Positions 1-8,889 of a stretch of 64,000 bases of DNA are shown here, one piece after another. The stretch's first letter is position 1. Every line of letters starts with the position of its first letter. Both the position numbers and the translations under genes were made by a program. The notes beneath the pieces are model-generated. The model had not been told where the DNA came from and made no database searches. It was given only the letters and a program-made list of their open reading frames with translations. The stretch is from Dongia deserti (GTDB taxonomy: Bacteria; Pseudomonadota; Alphaproteobacteria; Dongiales; Dongiaceae), in assembly GCF_003574735.1 (NCBI RefSeq), contig NZ_QORW01000008.1, forward strand, positions 186,001 through 250,000, given 5' to 3'.

Positions 1-356
1 CTGCCCGCGCCAAGCTCCGTGCTGTCGGGACCGGCTACCTGCGCTTCGCCTTTACAGAGACGGGATTGTTCCGCACCGCATTCGCCGCACCCGAACCGTT
101 GGGCTTCACTCGTGATCCTGCGCGGAAGGGCGCGAGCGGGCTGGATCCCCTCGAACTCCTGGGTGCCGCCCTGGACGACCTCACCGCAGCCGGTCTGCTG
201 CCGCTGGAGCGGCGGCCAGGCGCGGAGTTCCTCGCCTGGTCCTCCGTCCACGGCTTTGCCATGCTGGTGATCAACGGCCCGCTGCATACCGTGCCGCGCA
301 GCGACATCGATGCGATCGGCGCCCGTGTCGTCGCGATGGTGGAGAAGGGGCTCTAG
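1..356 (+). CDS. TetR/AcrR-family regulator, C-terminal part (5' end outside window)
   Basis: The frame is open from base 3 to the TAG at 354-356, so only the ligand-binding C-terminal domain is in the window. The in-frame residues before the first possible start (GYLRFAFTETGLFRTAF) and the following helical stretch match the WHG-type C-terminal domain of TetR regulators, in which an aromatic 'Y-x-x-F-A' helix precedes a 'P-x-x-F-R-x-x-F' segment. The DNA-binding HTH lies upstream of the window, so neither operator nor target can be judged. It lies 54 bp before a LysE-type exporter on the same strand, which could be its target, but that is inference. The family call is fairly sure; the identity of the regulator is not. 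Confidence 0.7.
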   Translation, partial: ARAKLRAVGTGYLRFAFTETGLFRTAFAAPEPLGFTRDPARKGASGLDPLELLGAALDDLTAAGLLPLERRPGAEFLAWSSVHGFAMLVINGPLHTVPRSDIDAIGARVVAMVEKGL

Positions 357-410
357 ACAGCAGCGCGGCTCCGGATAAGCTGAGCGCCTTCAGCGCATGG
401 GAGGGGGCGG

Positions 411-1025
411 ATGAGCATCGATTTCCTGATCACATCCCTGATCATCGTCGCATCTCCTGGCACCGGGGTGCTCTATACGCTAGCGGCCGGCCTTTCGCGC
501 GGCTCGCGCGCCAGCGTGGTGGCGGCGGTCGGCTGCACGCTCGGGATCGTGCCGCACATGGCGGCCGCCATCATGGGCCTTGCGGCTCTGCTGCATACCA
601 GCGCGCTTGCCTTCCAGACGCTCAAGTATCTCGGTGTCGCCTATCTGCTCTACATGGCCTGGAATGCGCTTCGGGAGCGTGGCGCCTTGCGGGTGGAGAG
701 CGAAGTCGACGCGAAATCGGCGACCCAAGTCATCATCTCCGCCATCCTGATCAACATCCTCAATCCGAAGCTCTCGATCTTTTTCTTCGCCTTCCTGCCC
801 CAGTTCGTGAGCGCAGATGAGGCCCGGCCGCTCGCGCGCATGCTGGAGCTGAGCGGAATCTTCATGCTGATGACGCTGGTGGTGTTTGCGATCTACGGCC
901 TGTTCGCCGCCGCGGTGCGCAACCAGATCATCTCCCGCCCGCGCGTGCTGACCTGGATGCGCCGCAGCTTCGCCGCGGCCTTCGCCGCGCTCGGTGCGAA
1001 GCTGGCATTTGCCGAACGCCCGTAG
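411..1025 (+). CDS. LysE/RhtB-family amino acid exporter
   Basis: A 204-residue inner-membrane protein with five or six hydrophobic segments. It begins with the family hallmark of a membrane helix followed by S-P-G-T/P-G (residues 15-19, SPGTG) and has the conserved 'NPK' loop (ILNPKLSIFFFAFLPQF, about residues 116-132) typical of LysE/RhtB exporters. The length is normal for the family, which exports amino acids or their derivatives by proton antiport. The ATG follows a purine-rich ribosome site (GGGAGGGGGCGG). It follows a TetR-type gene by 54 bp in the same direction, so regulator and exporter may be linked. The substrate cannot be predicted. Confidence 0.85.
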   Translation: MSIDFLITSLIIVASPGTGVLYTLAAGLSRGSRASVVAAVGCTLGIVPHMAAAIMGLAALLHTSALAFQTLKYLGVAYLLYMAWNALRERGALRVESEVDAKSATQVIISAILINILNPKLSIFFFAFLPQFVSADEARPLARMLELSGIFMLMTLVVFAIYGLFAAAVRNQIISRPRVLTWMRRSFAAAFAALGAKLAFAERP

Positions 1026-1031
1026 GTTCTC

Positions 1032-2582
1032 CTACTCTGCCGCCCGGCGCGACCTTGCCGGCACTCCACCTTGGCTCTTGAGATACGCATTCTGGTCATG
1101 CATGAGCGCGCCCTCGGGCAGCGCCTTCCACAACGGCCCTAGGCTCTCGCGCACGCGGTTTGCATAGAACTGGGGCAGTTCGTCGCTTTCGCCCTCGAAG
1201 AAACGGCGAATCGGGACGTCCTTGTCAAGCAAGCGGCGGATCTTCGCTTGCCACGCGGCCCGGCCCGAGCTGACAGCGCGCACGCCGTTGAGAAAGCGCG
1301 TGTTGACACCACGATTGGCCAAGAAGCGCCGGCGTACCCGAGCGCCGGACAGTGCGTAGCGCGTCAGATCAACCGCGTAGTCGTAGAACTCCGGCCAGGT
1401 GTAATTGAGCGGCCGCACGTTCATTGCATGATTGCTGTCGAGAAAGTGGAACGGGAACGGCAGCACGCGACCCGCTCGTTGAAGGTCGAGGTTGAGCGGA
1501 GCTGCCTGACCGTAACACGTGAGCAGTGAGAACGCCGGATACGCACCGGGCGCCAGATCAACAAACTGCTTGGTCAGCTCGAACGGCTCCGGGCCGCTGT
1601 CGCAATCCAGTCCCAGCACGAAGTTGGTCTGCACGTAAGGCACGTGCCGCAAGATCATGTTCACGTGGTCGGCCACGCGACGGACCTTGGCCTCGCCGGT
1701 CGCGATACCGGTCTTCGACTTGTTGCCGAGGTCGTACCAGGATTCGATGCCCGGAAGCAGCGCGTCGAATCCGTTGCGAGCCAGGCGCTTCACATGCGCC
1801 TCCGACAACAGCGACAGGCTGCTCTCTGCGACAAACCGCATGCGCCGGGATGGCACGACCTCCTCGATGACGTTCATATAGTCATCGAAGCGCACGCCAA
1901 AGTTCGGGTCGTGCCAGGAAACACGCGGGCGCCTGAACTTGCCGAGCAGGAAACGCAGATCATCGCGGATCTGATCGAAAGGCAGAGGCTGATAGGGCAC
2001 CACCGAGTCGATGCAGAAGCTGCAGGTATAGGGACATCCCAAGCTACCAACCATTGGCACCATCTTGAAGAATGGCGATTTGGCAATGGTCGGTTCGATG
2101 AACTTCCAGCGCTCGCGCAGGCCTGGAACGGTCGCCGGCTGCCGTTTGGCGCTCAGCTGCAGCCCCAAGGGTCGCTGCGGCGCTGGATCGCGAAGGACGT
2201 CCTCAACGATATGCTTGTCGGTAAAGCCGAGCACGTAGTCGAAGTACCTGGCGGCGTTCTGCGGATAGGAGCGGGCATGCGGTCCACCCAGGACGGTCAC
2301 CGCACCGCTGCGCCGATGCAGGTTGCTGATGGCGTAGGCGGTCTGCGCAGAGCGCGTGAACGCCCCGACGAACAGCACGTCGGTTTCATGCAGCACCTCG
2401 CTCGTCAGATCCTCGACGCCGGTGTAGCAGATGAACCGCACATCGTGACCAAGCTCCTCGCACCACACGGCAATTGCCTGCGGCATGATGCTCGCGAGGT
2501 TGGCATTCATGATGCGGTTGAAGAGCCGTCGCGTCGGCCCCTTGGTCACGAGGTCGAGAACGGTAACCCGAAGTTTGCGCAA
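1032..2582 (-). CDS. B12-binding-domain radical SAM protein of unknown function
   Basis: The open frame extends far upstream over the neighbouring dehydrogenase gene, but similarity to the family starts at RVTVLDLV. I therefore place the start at a TTG preceded by AAAGGG six bases upstream, giving 516 aa. Residues 1-135 form a Rossmann-like cobalamin-binding type domain (FVGAFTRSAQ, VLGGPHA) without the DxHxxG motif. Residues 183-190 hold the radical SAM CxxxCxxC signature (CPYTCSFC), with a TIM-barrel-like region after it and a C-terminal segment of about 200 residues. The family performs radical methylations, ring contractions or other rearrangements. It is the last gene of a reverse-strand group after kdd and a CaiB CoA transferase, with a 281-bp gap before it, so co-transcription is uncertain. 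Confidence 0.75.
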   Translation of the reverse strand: MRKLRVTVLDLVTKGPTRRLFNRIMNANLASIMPQAIAVWCEELGHDVRFICYTGVEDLTSEVLHETDVLFVGAFTRSAQTAYAISNLHRRSGAVTVLGGPHARSYPQNAARYFDYVLGFTDKHIVEDVLRDPAPQRPLGLQLSAKRQPATVPGLRERWKFIEPTIAKSPFFKMVPMVGSLGCPYTCSFCIDSVVPYQPLPFDQIRDDLRFLLGKFRRPRVSWHDPNFGVRFDDYMNVIEEVVPSRRMRFVAESSLSLLSEAHVKRLARNGFDALLPGIESWYDLGNKSKTGIATGEAKVRRVADHVNMILRHVPYVQTNFVLGLDCDSGPEPFELTKQFVDLAPGAYPAFSLLTCYGQAAPLNLDLQRAGRVLPFPFHFLDSNHAMNVRPLNYTWPEFYDYAVDLTRYALSGARVRRRFLANRGVNTRFLNGVRAVSSGRAAWQAKIRRLLDKDVPIRRFFEGESDELPQFYANRVRESLGPLWKALPEGALMHDQNAYLKSQGGVPARSRRAAE

Positions 2583-2863
2583 GACTTGCCCTTTGAACAC
2601 ACTGAACGCGAAGATGACGGGGCTATTCGGTGCCAAGTCGATGAAACAGGTAGATAGGTGCCAGTTCCGCGTCGTCGCAAGGCAGACAGTCCATGCTGGC
2701 GCAATCTCCCACAGCTTTGTCACGGGCGCGGGCCCGTTGTCACATTTCAAATGCAGCTTCCTTGGACCTGACGCGCAGCAACCTCGAAGGGTCGCCGACA
2801 TCGTGTGCGCGCTACGGCGCCGCAGCGGATTGCCGAGGCTTTCGCGAGAACCTTCGCGGAACG

Positions 2864-3880
2864 CTAGAGCTGCTGGAAGGCGGCGGTGAGCGTCGGGTTG
2901 GACCGGTAAAGCGAGAATGCGGTCTCGACCCAGCCGTCGGTGTAGCCGTTCCCGATGATCATCTCGACGTCGCGCCCGACGCCCTCCGCAGTCAGGGCGG
3001 CCGCAGTGAAAGAGGTCGCCATGCTGAAAAAGAGGACGCGACCTTTCGGACGTGTCGCGAGGATCGCGCCACCCTCGCATCCGGGCACATTGGTCGTCAC
3101 GATGGTCAGGTCCGCCAGCCGTCCATCGGTCGCACGGGCGACTGCCTGGTGCGTCGCCAGCGCATCACGCAGATCGACTTCTGGCAGTGCGTCGGCGACA
3201 TGGAGCGAATTCGCGCGATTGAGCGCGTTCCTGCTCGCATCAAGGCCGATCAGCAGACCATCCCGACCCATCGCCTGGCGCGCCGCGCACAAGGACAGCA
3301 GGCCGGCCCGGCCACACCCCAGCACGCAGATGGTCTGGTCCGGCTGCGCCAACTTCGCGACGTGGCCTGGCGCGCCTGCAACGTCGCACAGCGCCATTGC
3401 GGCATTCTGGGGAATGTCGCTCGGCAGCTTGGTGTAGAGCCCGCTCGCGAACAGGATCGCGTGTCCCTCGGCCTCCACCCGCGCCGACCTCTCATCGATC
3501 GTTCCGATCTTGTGCAGGTGCAACGGCGTCAAGGTGAGCGAGACCAGCGTGCAGATGACATCGCCGACCGCGATGTCCCGCACGGGAAAATCGGGCCCGA
3601 TCTCGCTGATGCGCCCGACCAGCACGCCGCCGGAACCCGTGACCGGATTGTGCATCTTGCCGCGCGTGCGCACGATCTCCGCGATCTGCGCGCGCATGCG
3701 CTCATCGTCGTGCCCGCAGCTCTCACCGATCTGCCGCATCGAGGAAGAGTCGAGGTGAAGATGCTCAATAGCGATCAGCAGTTCATTGCAGCGGATCGGC
3801 AAAGAAGCGTCCAGCCGCTCGGCCGATTGCGGCAGTCCGCCGCCGGCGCGATGCGATCCGAAGGGGCAGGGCGCAGGCAA
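2864..3880 (-). CDS. kdd: L-erythro-3,5-diaminohexanoate dehydrogenase
   Basis: A 338-residue protein that oxidises 3,5-diaminohexanoate to 5-amino-3-oxohexanoate with NAD(P) in the beta-lysine route of lysine fermentation. Family landmarks are the N-terminal 'GSHR...LPQ...RLD' stretch, 'NELLI..EHLHLDSSS', 'RGKMHNPVTGSGGVLVG' and a Rossmann loop GCGRAG. The frame is open upstream, but homology begins at PAPCPFGSHR. The matching TTG start lies 8 bp after the stop of the upstream CaiB gene and has GAGG within that stop region, so the two genes look coupled. KamA, KamDE, Kce and Kal are not visible in this window. The family call rests on remembered motifs and is fairly strong; the physiological substrate is inference. 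Confidence 0.75.
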   Translation of the reverse strand: MPAPCPFGSHRAGGGLPQSAERLDASLPIRCNELLIAIEHLHLDSSSMRQIGESCGHDDERMRAQIAEIVRTRGKMHNPVTGSGGVLVGRISEIGPDFPVRDIAVGDVICTLVSLTLTPLHLHKIGTIDERSARVEAEGHAILFASGLYTKLPSDIPQNAAMALCDVAGAPGHVAKLAQPDQTICVLGCGRAGLLSLCAARQAMGRDGLLIGLDASRNALNRANSLHVADALPEVDLRDALATHQAVARATDGRLADLTIVTTNVPGCEGGAILATRPKGRVLFFSMATSFTAAALTAEGVGRDVEMIIGNGYTDGWVETAFSLYRSNPTLTAAFQQL

Positions 3881-3888
3881 CGCGCGCC

Positions 3889-5106
3889 TCAGATCACCTT
3901 CTTCGCACGCAGCGCGGTGATCTCGTCGTCGCGCAGGTGCAGCATCTCGCGCAGCACGTCCTCGGTATGCTGGCCGCAGGTCGGCGGCGGCAGGTGATAG
4001 TCGACCGGCGTCTCCGACAGCTTGATCGGGCTGCCGATCAGATCGACGGTGCCTTGACCGGAGAGCGGATGCGGCATCGAGACCTTCATGCCCCGGAACA
4101 GCACCTGCGGATCCTGGAACACCTGATCGACATTGTTGACCGGGCCGCACGGCACGCCGAGATCGGTCAGGCCTTCGTACCAATAGGCCTGGGATTTCTG
4201 CGACGTGACTTCGTGGATCAGGCGATAGAGCTCGACACGGTTCTTCACGCGCGCGGGGTTGGTCTTGAACTTGCCGTCCGCCGCCCATTCCGGCTTGCCG
4301 GCGAACTTGGCGAACTTCTCGAACTGGCTGTCATTGCCGACTGCCAGAATGAAGAAGCCATCGGAGCAGGGCACGACCGAATAAGGCACGATGCTGGGAT
4401 GCTCGTTGCCCAGGCGCTTCGGCACCTGACCCGACGTCAGGTATTGCAGCCCGATGTTGGCGAGCCAGCTCACCTGCGTGTCAAGCAGTGCCATGTCGAC
4501 CAGCTGGCCGCGCCCGGTCAGGTGCCGGTGCTGCAGCGCGGCCAGGATGCCGATCACGGAGTAGATGCCGCAGATGATGTCCGTGACCGCGACTCCGACC
4601 TTCTGTGGCGGGGTTGATGGGTCGCCGGTCACCGACATGATACCGCCCATGCCCTGCGCCAGGAAATCGTAGCCGGCGCGCGGCGCATAGGGTCCGCTCT
4701 GGCCGAAGCCGGTGATCGAGCAATAGATCAGGCGCGGAAAGTCGTATTTGATCTGCTCGTAGGCGAGATTGTAGCGCGCCATGTCGCCGACCTTGAAATT
4801 CTCCACGAACACGTCGCAGCGCGCGATCAGCAGCTTCGCGATCGCCTGTCCCTCGGGCTGCGCGATGTCGAGCGTGACCGACCGCTTGTTGCGGTTGACC
4901 GCGAGATAATAGGCGCTTTCGCTGGTATCATGGCCGGCCGCATCCTGCACGAAGGGCGGGCCCCACTTGCGCGTATCGTCGCCCTGGCCGGGCCGCTCGA
5001 TCTTGATCACGTCGGCGCCAAGGTCGCCGAGAATTTGTGTGCCGGTCGGGCCGGCCAAGATGCGGCTCAGGTCAAAAACGCGGATGCCGGACAATGGTCC
5101 CGACAT
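3889..5106 (-). CDS. CaiB/BaiF family CoA-transferase
   Basis: A class III CoA transferase of 405 aa that moves CoA between carboxylic acids through a mixed anhydride on an aspartate. Visible family signs are the N-terminal 'MSGPLSGIRVFDLSRILAGP', 'LGDLGADVIKIERPG.GDD.R', 'NRNKRSVTLD', and the 'LVDMALLD' region that carries the catalytic Asp, followed by 'P..PCGPVN' near residues 310-325. The start used here has AAGGGG six bases upstream; a longer frame adds 13 residues with no support. It lies 8 bp upstream of the kdd gene on the same strand and is probably co-transcribed with it. The acyl substrate is unknown, although a role on an acid from the same pathway is plausible. Confidence 0.88.
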   Translation of the reverse strand: MSGPLSGIRVFDLSRILAGPTGTQILGDLGADVIKIERPGQGDDTRKWGPPFVQDAAGHDTSESAYYLAVNRNKRSVTLDIAQPEGQAIAKLLIARCDVFVENFKVGDMARYNLAYEQIKYDFPRLIYCSITGFGQSGPYAPRAGYDFLAQGMGGIMSVTGDPSTPPQKVGVAVTDIICGIYSVIGILAALQHRHLTGRGQLVDMALLDTQVSWLANIGLQYLTSGQVPKRLGNEHPSIVPYSVVPCSDGFFILAVGNDSQFEKFAKFAGKPEWAADGKFKTNPARVKNRVELYRLIHEVTSQKSQAYWYEGLTDLGVPCGPVNNVDQVFQDPQVLFRGMKVSMPHPLSGQGTVDLIGSPIKLSETPVDYHLPPPTCGQHTEDVLREMLHLRDDEITALRAKKVI

Positions 5107-5283
5107 GTCATGCCCCTTGAGAGTGTGCGGGAAAGTCCCCTGCACTCTCTAGGGGCGGCTAAGCAAAATCAAGGGGGCCGACGCCGGACGGCTCGGCTGG
5201 GCGATGACACGCAGCTGTCTATAGGCGTCAGTGGCGAGTGATATGGTCCGTGCCGCCTTCCCGCTTAATCAAGGAGCCAGACC

Positions 5284-5646
5284 ATGACAACACTCGAACT
5301 CGCCCGGGATTTTACCAGCATGCTCAAGCGACACGATCACGACGGCGCTGCCGCGAAATACAATGCGGACGATATCGTGAGCTATGAGGCCATGGAGGGA
5401 CCGATGGCGGTCTGCCGCGGCAAGGCTAGTGTCAAGGCGAAGGGCGATTGGTGGCAGGCCAACCATGAGGTTCATGGCGGCACGGTGGAAGGTCCGTACG
5501 TCAACGGTGACCAGTTCGTCGTCCGGTTCACGATAGACGTAACGGCGAAAGAGAGCGGTCAGCGCATGATGATGGATGAAGTCGGCATCTATACGGTCAA
5601 GGACGGAAAGATCGTCGAGGAACGCTTCTGCTACCTTGAAGCCTGA
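5284..5646 (+). CDS. SnoaL-like / NTF2-fold protein
   Basis: A small soluble protein of 120 aa with the alternating pattern of a cone-shaped NTF2 fold: an N-terminal helix (TTLELARDFTSMLKRHD), a 'Y.ADDIVSYEAMEGPMAVCRGK' segment and a C-terminal sheet (VVRFTIDVT...GQRMMMDEVGIYTVKDGKIVEERF). Proteins of this family serve as isomerases, hydrolases or binding scaffolds, and the specific activity cannot be read from the sequence. AAGGAG precedes the ATG at a good distance. It is a single-gene unit: the gene to the right is convergent and the two share a strong hairpin terminator. Confidence 0.75.
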   Translation: MTTLELARDFTSMLKRHDHDGAAAKYNADDIVSYEAMEGPMAVCRGKASVKAKGDWWQANHEVHGGTVEGPYVNGDQFVVRFTIDVTAKESGQRMMMDEVGIYTVKDGKIVEERFCYLEA

Positions 5647-5653
5647 CCATGCG

Positions 5654-5685
5654 GGCACCTTCCCCAAGCAAGAGGGGAAGGTGCC
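5654..5685. terminator. Bidirectional hairpin between convergent genes
   Basis: Perfect 12-bp inverted repeat (GGCACCTTCCCC / GGGGAAGGTGCC) with an 8-nt loop, lying between the stop of the SnoaL-like gene and the stop of the convergent phytase-like gene. No long T run is present on either side, so this is inferred from the symmetry and the position between convergent stops. Confidence 0.75.
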
Positions 5686-5700
5686 TCCGGTTGGCTACGT

Positions 5701-7008
5701 TCAGAACGCCGCCCTTGGCATGGTGAGGCGCACGATGCGGGTCTTGGCGCCTTCGATGCCGAAATCGTCATCGTTGATGAGGACGAGTTCCTTGCCATCG
5801 ACGATCGCAACGCCCTCGATCTTCGACGGCAGCTCCGCATAGTCGCTGCTGTCCAGCCACAGCTTCTTGCTCACCGGCGTAACGCCCTTCGCGGACAGGT
5901 CGGCCGCCGTCAGTTGCTCCAGGCTCGGTGAAGTCTCGATCTTGTCCCAATCGCTGCGTAGGATGTTGGTCGCGCCGGAAAGGTCGACCGCCTGCAGCTT
6001 GGTGGTCTTGGAGATGCGTTCCAGCACGATCAGCTTGTCGATGCCGACGGCAACGAGCTCGCTGATGCGCACGTCGCTCTGCTTGTCCGACTTATCGCGC
6101 TTGAAGCTCTCGGCTGGGTCCAACGTGTAGACATACTCGCCGACCACCTGCCGGGTCTTGAGATCCAGCTTCAGGATGCGCGTCGCCACGGCTGCCTTGT
6201 ACGCATTGGCATCGGGGTTCGCGAGCGGGTTCTGCACGATCGTGTAGAGCGCCGATTCATCCGGCGCAACGGCGATGCCTTCGATGCCGCGATTGAGATG
6301 GCGCTTCATGAGGATGGCAGGCAGAGAGCCCGTCACTGTGTAGGTCGCATCGCTGAGATCGCCTTCGAGGCCGGCCGGCACCAGCCGCTCGATGATCTTG
6401 CCGTCGGCGGCGACGTGCACGAGGCCCGGCCCATATTCCTCGCCGATCCAGAACGTGCCGTCCTTCAGCCGTACGAGCCCTTCCGTGTCGAGACCGTTGG
6501 GATCGAACGGCATCTGCTTGCCATCCTTGTCATAGGCGGCTTCGGTCTTCGTGGCCTTCAAGGGATTGCTCAAGCCGGTAATCGTCTTGCCCGCCGCATC
6601 CCTGAGGGGAATCCATCCGGTCGTGACGAAGGTGCCATTCTGGTTCAGCTTCACCTTCACGATCGAGGGCACGAAATCCGGACGGGGAAACAGCTTGGCC
6701 TTTTCATCGCCGCCGCAGGCTTGGTCGAGCAACATGCCGGCGATCTTCTCCGAATCGGCGCAATCGATGTTCGGGCCGCGATCTGTCAGGGCATAGAATT
6801 CATCCGCCGGATCGCCCGGCATGTGGAACAGAGCGCTGCCGATGCCGATCGTCAGATCCAGGCTCTTGCCGCCGGCGAACGTGACCTGGCCCAATTGCAG
6901 CTTCGCATCCATGCTTTCCAGCACCTTCACAGATTCGTCAGCGCGCGCCACCCCAGCGCATGCCAGCAATGCCGTCGCCATCAGCAGGCCACAACGCACA
7001 TTCCCCAT
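5701..7008 (-). CDS. Esterase-like activity of phytase family protein, exported
   Basis: A 435-residue protein that starts with a typical Sec signal peptide (residues 1-23, MGNVRCGLLMATALLACAGV followed by ARA). The rest matches the beta-propeller 'phytase-like' domain (PF13449 type): 'FYALTDRGPN', 'PRPDFVPSIVKVKLN', 'GLDTEGLVRLKDGTFWIGEEYGP' (about residues 175-197) and 'GIEGIAVAPDES'. Such proteins are periplasmic or secreted and are often annotated as phytase or esterase, but few have a proven substrate. Its stop is convergent with the SnoaL-like gene. ruvX lies 61 bp upstream on the same strand, so the two may share a transcript. Confidence 0.82.
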   Translation of the reverse strand: MGNVRCGLLMATALLACAGVARADESVKVLESMDAKLQLGQVTFAGGKSLDLTIGIGSALFHMPGDPADEFYALTDRGPNIDCADSEKIAGMLLDQACGGDEKAKLFPRPDFVPSIVKVKLNQNGTFVTTGWIPLRDAAGKTITGLSNPLKATKTEAAYDKDGKQMPFDPNGLDTEGLVRLKDGTFWIGEEYGPGLVHVAADGKIIERLVPAGLEGDLSDATYTVTGSLPAILMKRHLNRGIEGIAVAPDESALYTIVQNPLANPDANAYKAAVATRILKLDLKTRQVVGEYVYTLDPAESFKRDKSDKQSDVRISELVAVGIDKLIVLERISKTTKLQAVDLSGATNILRSDWDKIETSPSLEQLTAADLSAKGVTPVSKKLWLDSSDYAELPSKIEGVAIVDGKELVLINDDDFGIEGAKTRIVRLTMPRAAF

Positions 7009-7069
7009 CTTACCCTCCTTGTTGGAAACCAGCGGAGGAGGGTTAGGCCGCTCTGATGACAGATTCGTT

Positions 7070-7546
7070 TCAGTTGCTTGAAGCTTTTCTGCCGAGAGAG
7101 TCGAGCACGCCTTGCAGGATGAAGGCGGCCGCCGCCTGGTCCACCACCTTATCCCGCTTCGCGCGGGTGACGTCGTGGGCGATCATCGCGCGCTCCACCG
7201 CCATGGTGGAGAGGCGCTCATCCCAGAACAGGATCGGCAAATCTTTCAGTTTCAGTAGATTGGCGGCGAATTGTCGTACCGACTGGCAGCGTGGGCCTTC
7301 GCTGCCGTCCATGTTCAGCGGCAGGCCGATCACCAATCCGCCGACGCCGCGCTCCGCTGCCAGCTTGAACAGGGCGTTGGCGTCGGCCGTGAACTTGGTG
7401 CGCTTGATGGTGGTGATGGGCGAGGCCACGCTGAGCGCGGGATCGCTCAGCGCCAGCCCGATCGTCTTCTCGCCCACGTCGAGTCCCAGCAGCCGCTGGT
7501 TCCGCGGCAGCGCCTCGCGCAGCTCGGCAGCATCGGGAACGATCAC
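7070..7546 (-). CDS. ruvX: Putative pre-16S rRNA nuclease / Holliday junction resolvase YqgF
   Basis: A 158-residue RNase H-fold protein. The first catalytic acid is in 'LLGLDVGEKTIGLALSD' (around residues 19-35), the second acid in 'FWDERLST', and the third in the C-terminal 'KVVDQAAAAFILQ'. This is the standard layout for YqgF/RuvX (135-160 aa), which matures the 5' end of 16S rRNA in several bacteria. It starts with GTG seven bases after the stop of the upstream MFS gene, with GAGG overlapping that stop, so translation of the two is probably linked. Confidence 0.92.
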   Translation of the reverse strand: MIVPDAAELREALPRNQRLLGLDVGEKTIGLALSDPALSVASPITTIKRTKFTADANALFKLAAERGVGGLVIGLPLNMDGSEGPRCQSVRQFAANLLKLKDLPILFWDERLSTMAVERAMIAHDVTRAKRDKVVDQAAAAFILQGVLDSLGRKASSN

Positions 7547-7552
7547 GGAACC

Positions 7553-8755
7553 TCAGGCGATCGCCGGAACCGGCGCGCGCTCGCGGATCGGCAGATGGAC
7601 GATGGCGGCCAGAACGCCGAGCGCAATGGAGACCCACCAGACCGCGTCATAATTTCCCTGCGTCTCGAACAACCAGCCCGCCCAATAGGCGCCGATGAAG
7701 GCGCCGACCTGGTGGCTGAAGAAAGCAATGCCGAACAGCATGGTAAGATAGCGCGTGCCGAACAGCCGCGCCACCAGTCCGCTGGTCGGCGGCACGGTCG
7801 AGAGCCAGAGCAACCCCATCGCCGCGCCGAAAACGCGAATCGAAACCTCGGTGATTGGCAGCAGGAAGAAGGCGGCGATCGCCACCGAGCGCAGGAAGTA
7901 GATCCAGCTCAGCAGATACTTCGACTGCATCCTTTTCATCATTACGCCGATCAGGATGCAGCCGGCAGCATTGAACCCGCCCACCAGCGCCAGTGAATCC
8001 GAGGCCGCGGTCGGCGACAATCCGCACAAAGCGGCGAATTGCGGCAGATGGAACCCGATGAAGGCGAGATGAAAGCCGCAAACGAAGAAACCCGACACGA
8101 GCAGGATATAGGAGCGATCCTCAAAGGCGGTGCGCAACGCCTCGCCGATCGAGGTCGCGCCGGGCTTGTCGGTCGGTGCGGCAGCCTGCTTATGCTCGCG
8201 CGGCAGCGCAAAGGCGCAGAGCGCGATGGCGATGCCGATGACGGTCAGGATCTGCAGCGTCGGCTGCCAGTCCCACTTCGCGATCATCGCTTGCGTCGCC
8301 GGCATGAATATCAGCTGCCCGACCGAGCCGCCGGCGGTGACAATGCCGCCATAAAGGCCGCGCTTCTCCGGCGGCGACGCGCGCATGACGGCGCCTAACA
8401 CCACCGACATGCCGCTGCAGGCAAGCCCGATGCCGACCAGCACACCGCTGCCGATGCCGTAGCTCAGCGGCGAGTGCGCCTCGCTCATCAGCCAGAGGCC
8501 GGCGACGTAAGCGACGCCGCCGAAGAAGGCGACCCAGGTGGGACCTCTCGTATCGGCGATGGCGCCGGCGATCGGCTGGAACGCGCCCCACAGCAGATTC
8601 TGGATCGCCCAGGCAAAGGACAGCCCGGCAATGCTCCAGCCCAGCTCCGCATGAATCGGCGGCAAAAATAGGCCGAAGGTCTGGCGGATGCCGAAGGTCA
8701 GGATCATCGACAAAGCGCCGATGCTGAGGACAAAGATCGAAGCTCTACGCGACAC
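7553..8755 (-). CDS. MFS transporter, 12 membrane segments
   Basis: A 400-aa protein with about 12 hydrophobic helices, an N-terminal half beginning 'SMILTFGIRQTFGLFLPPI' and a central loop near residues 190-205 (PREHKQAAAPTDKPG). This layout is seen in MFS carriers related to the oxalate/formate and monocarboxylate groups. It will be in the inner membrane and couple uptake or efflux to the proton gradient, but the substrate is not predictable. It is 7 bp upstream of ruvX on the same strand and separated by 134 bp from a second, unrelated MFS gene. Confidence 0.85.
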   Translation of the reverse strand: MSRRASIFVLSIGALSMILTFGIRQTFGLFLPPIHAELGWSIAGLSFAWAIQNLLWGAFQPIAGAIADTRGPTWVAFFGGVAYVAGLWLMSEAHSPLSYGIGSGVLVGIGLACSGMSVVLGAVMRASPPEKRGLYGGIVTAGGSVGQLIFMPATQAMIAKWDWQPTLQILTVIGIAIALCAFALPREHKQAAAPTDKPGATSIGEALRTAFEDRSYILLVSGFFVCGFHLAFIGFHLPQFAALCGLSPTAASDSLALVGGFNAAGCILIGVMMKRMQSKYLLSWIYFLRSVAIAAFFLLPITEVSIRVFGAAMGLLWLSTVPPTSGLVARLFGTRYLTMLFGIAFFSHQVGAFIGAYWAGWLFETQGNYDAVWWVSIALGVLAAIVHLPIRERAPVPAIA

Positions 8756-8889
8756 GACTTAGGCACCCCCGGAACACGCGTGCTCTCGGCAACCATGCTA
8801 GTGACAGTTCAGCATGCGTGATAGGGCGCCGTCCGACATGGGGCGTTGTCGAGCGCGCATAGCTGTGATGGTCTTTGTAACGAGACAAT

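Noticed and set aside
1644-2657. A 337-codon forward frame opposite the radical SAM gene
   Set aside because: Antisense to CxxxCxxC-bearing coding sequence and no motif of its own.
2583-3080. N-terminal extension of the radical SAM protein over the kdd gene
   Set aside because: The extra residues overlap a better gene, have no cobalamin-domain similarity and a TTG with a good ribosome site lies further down.
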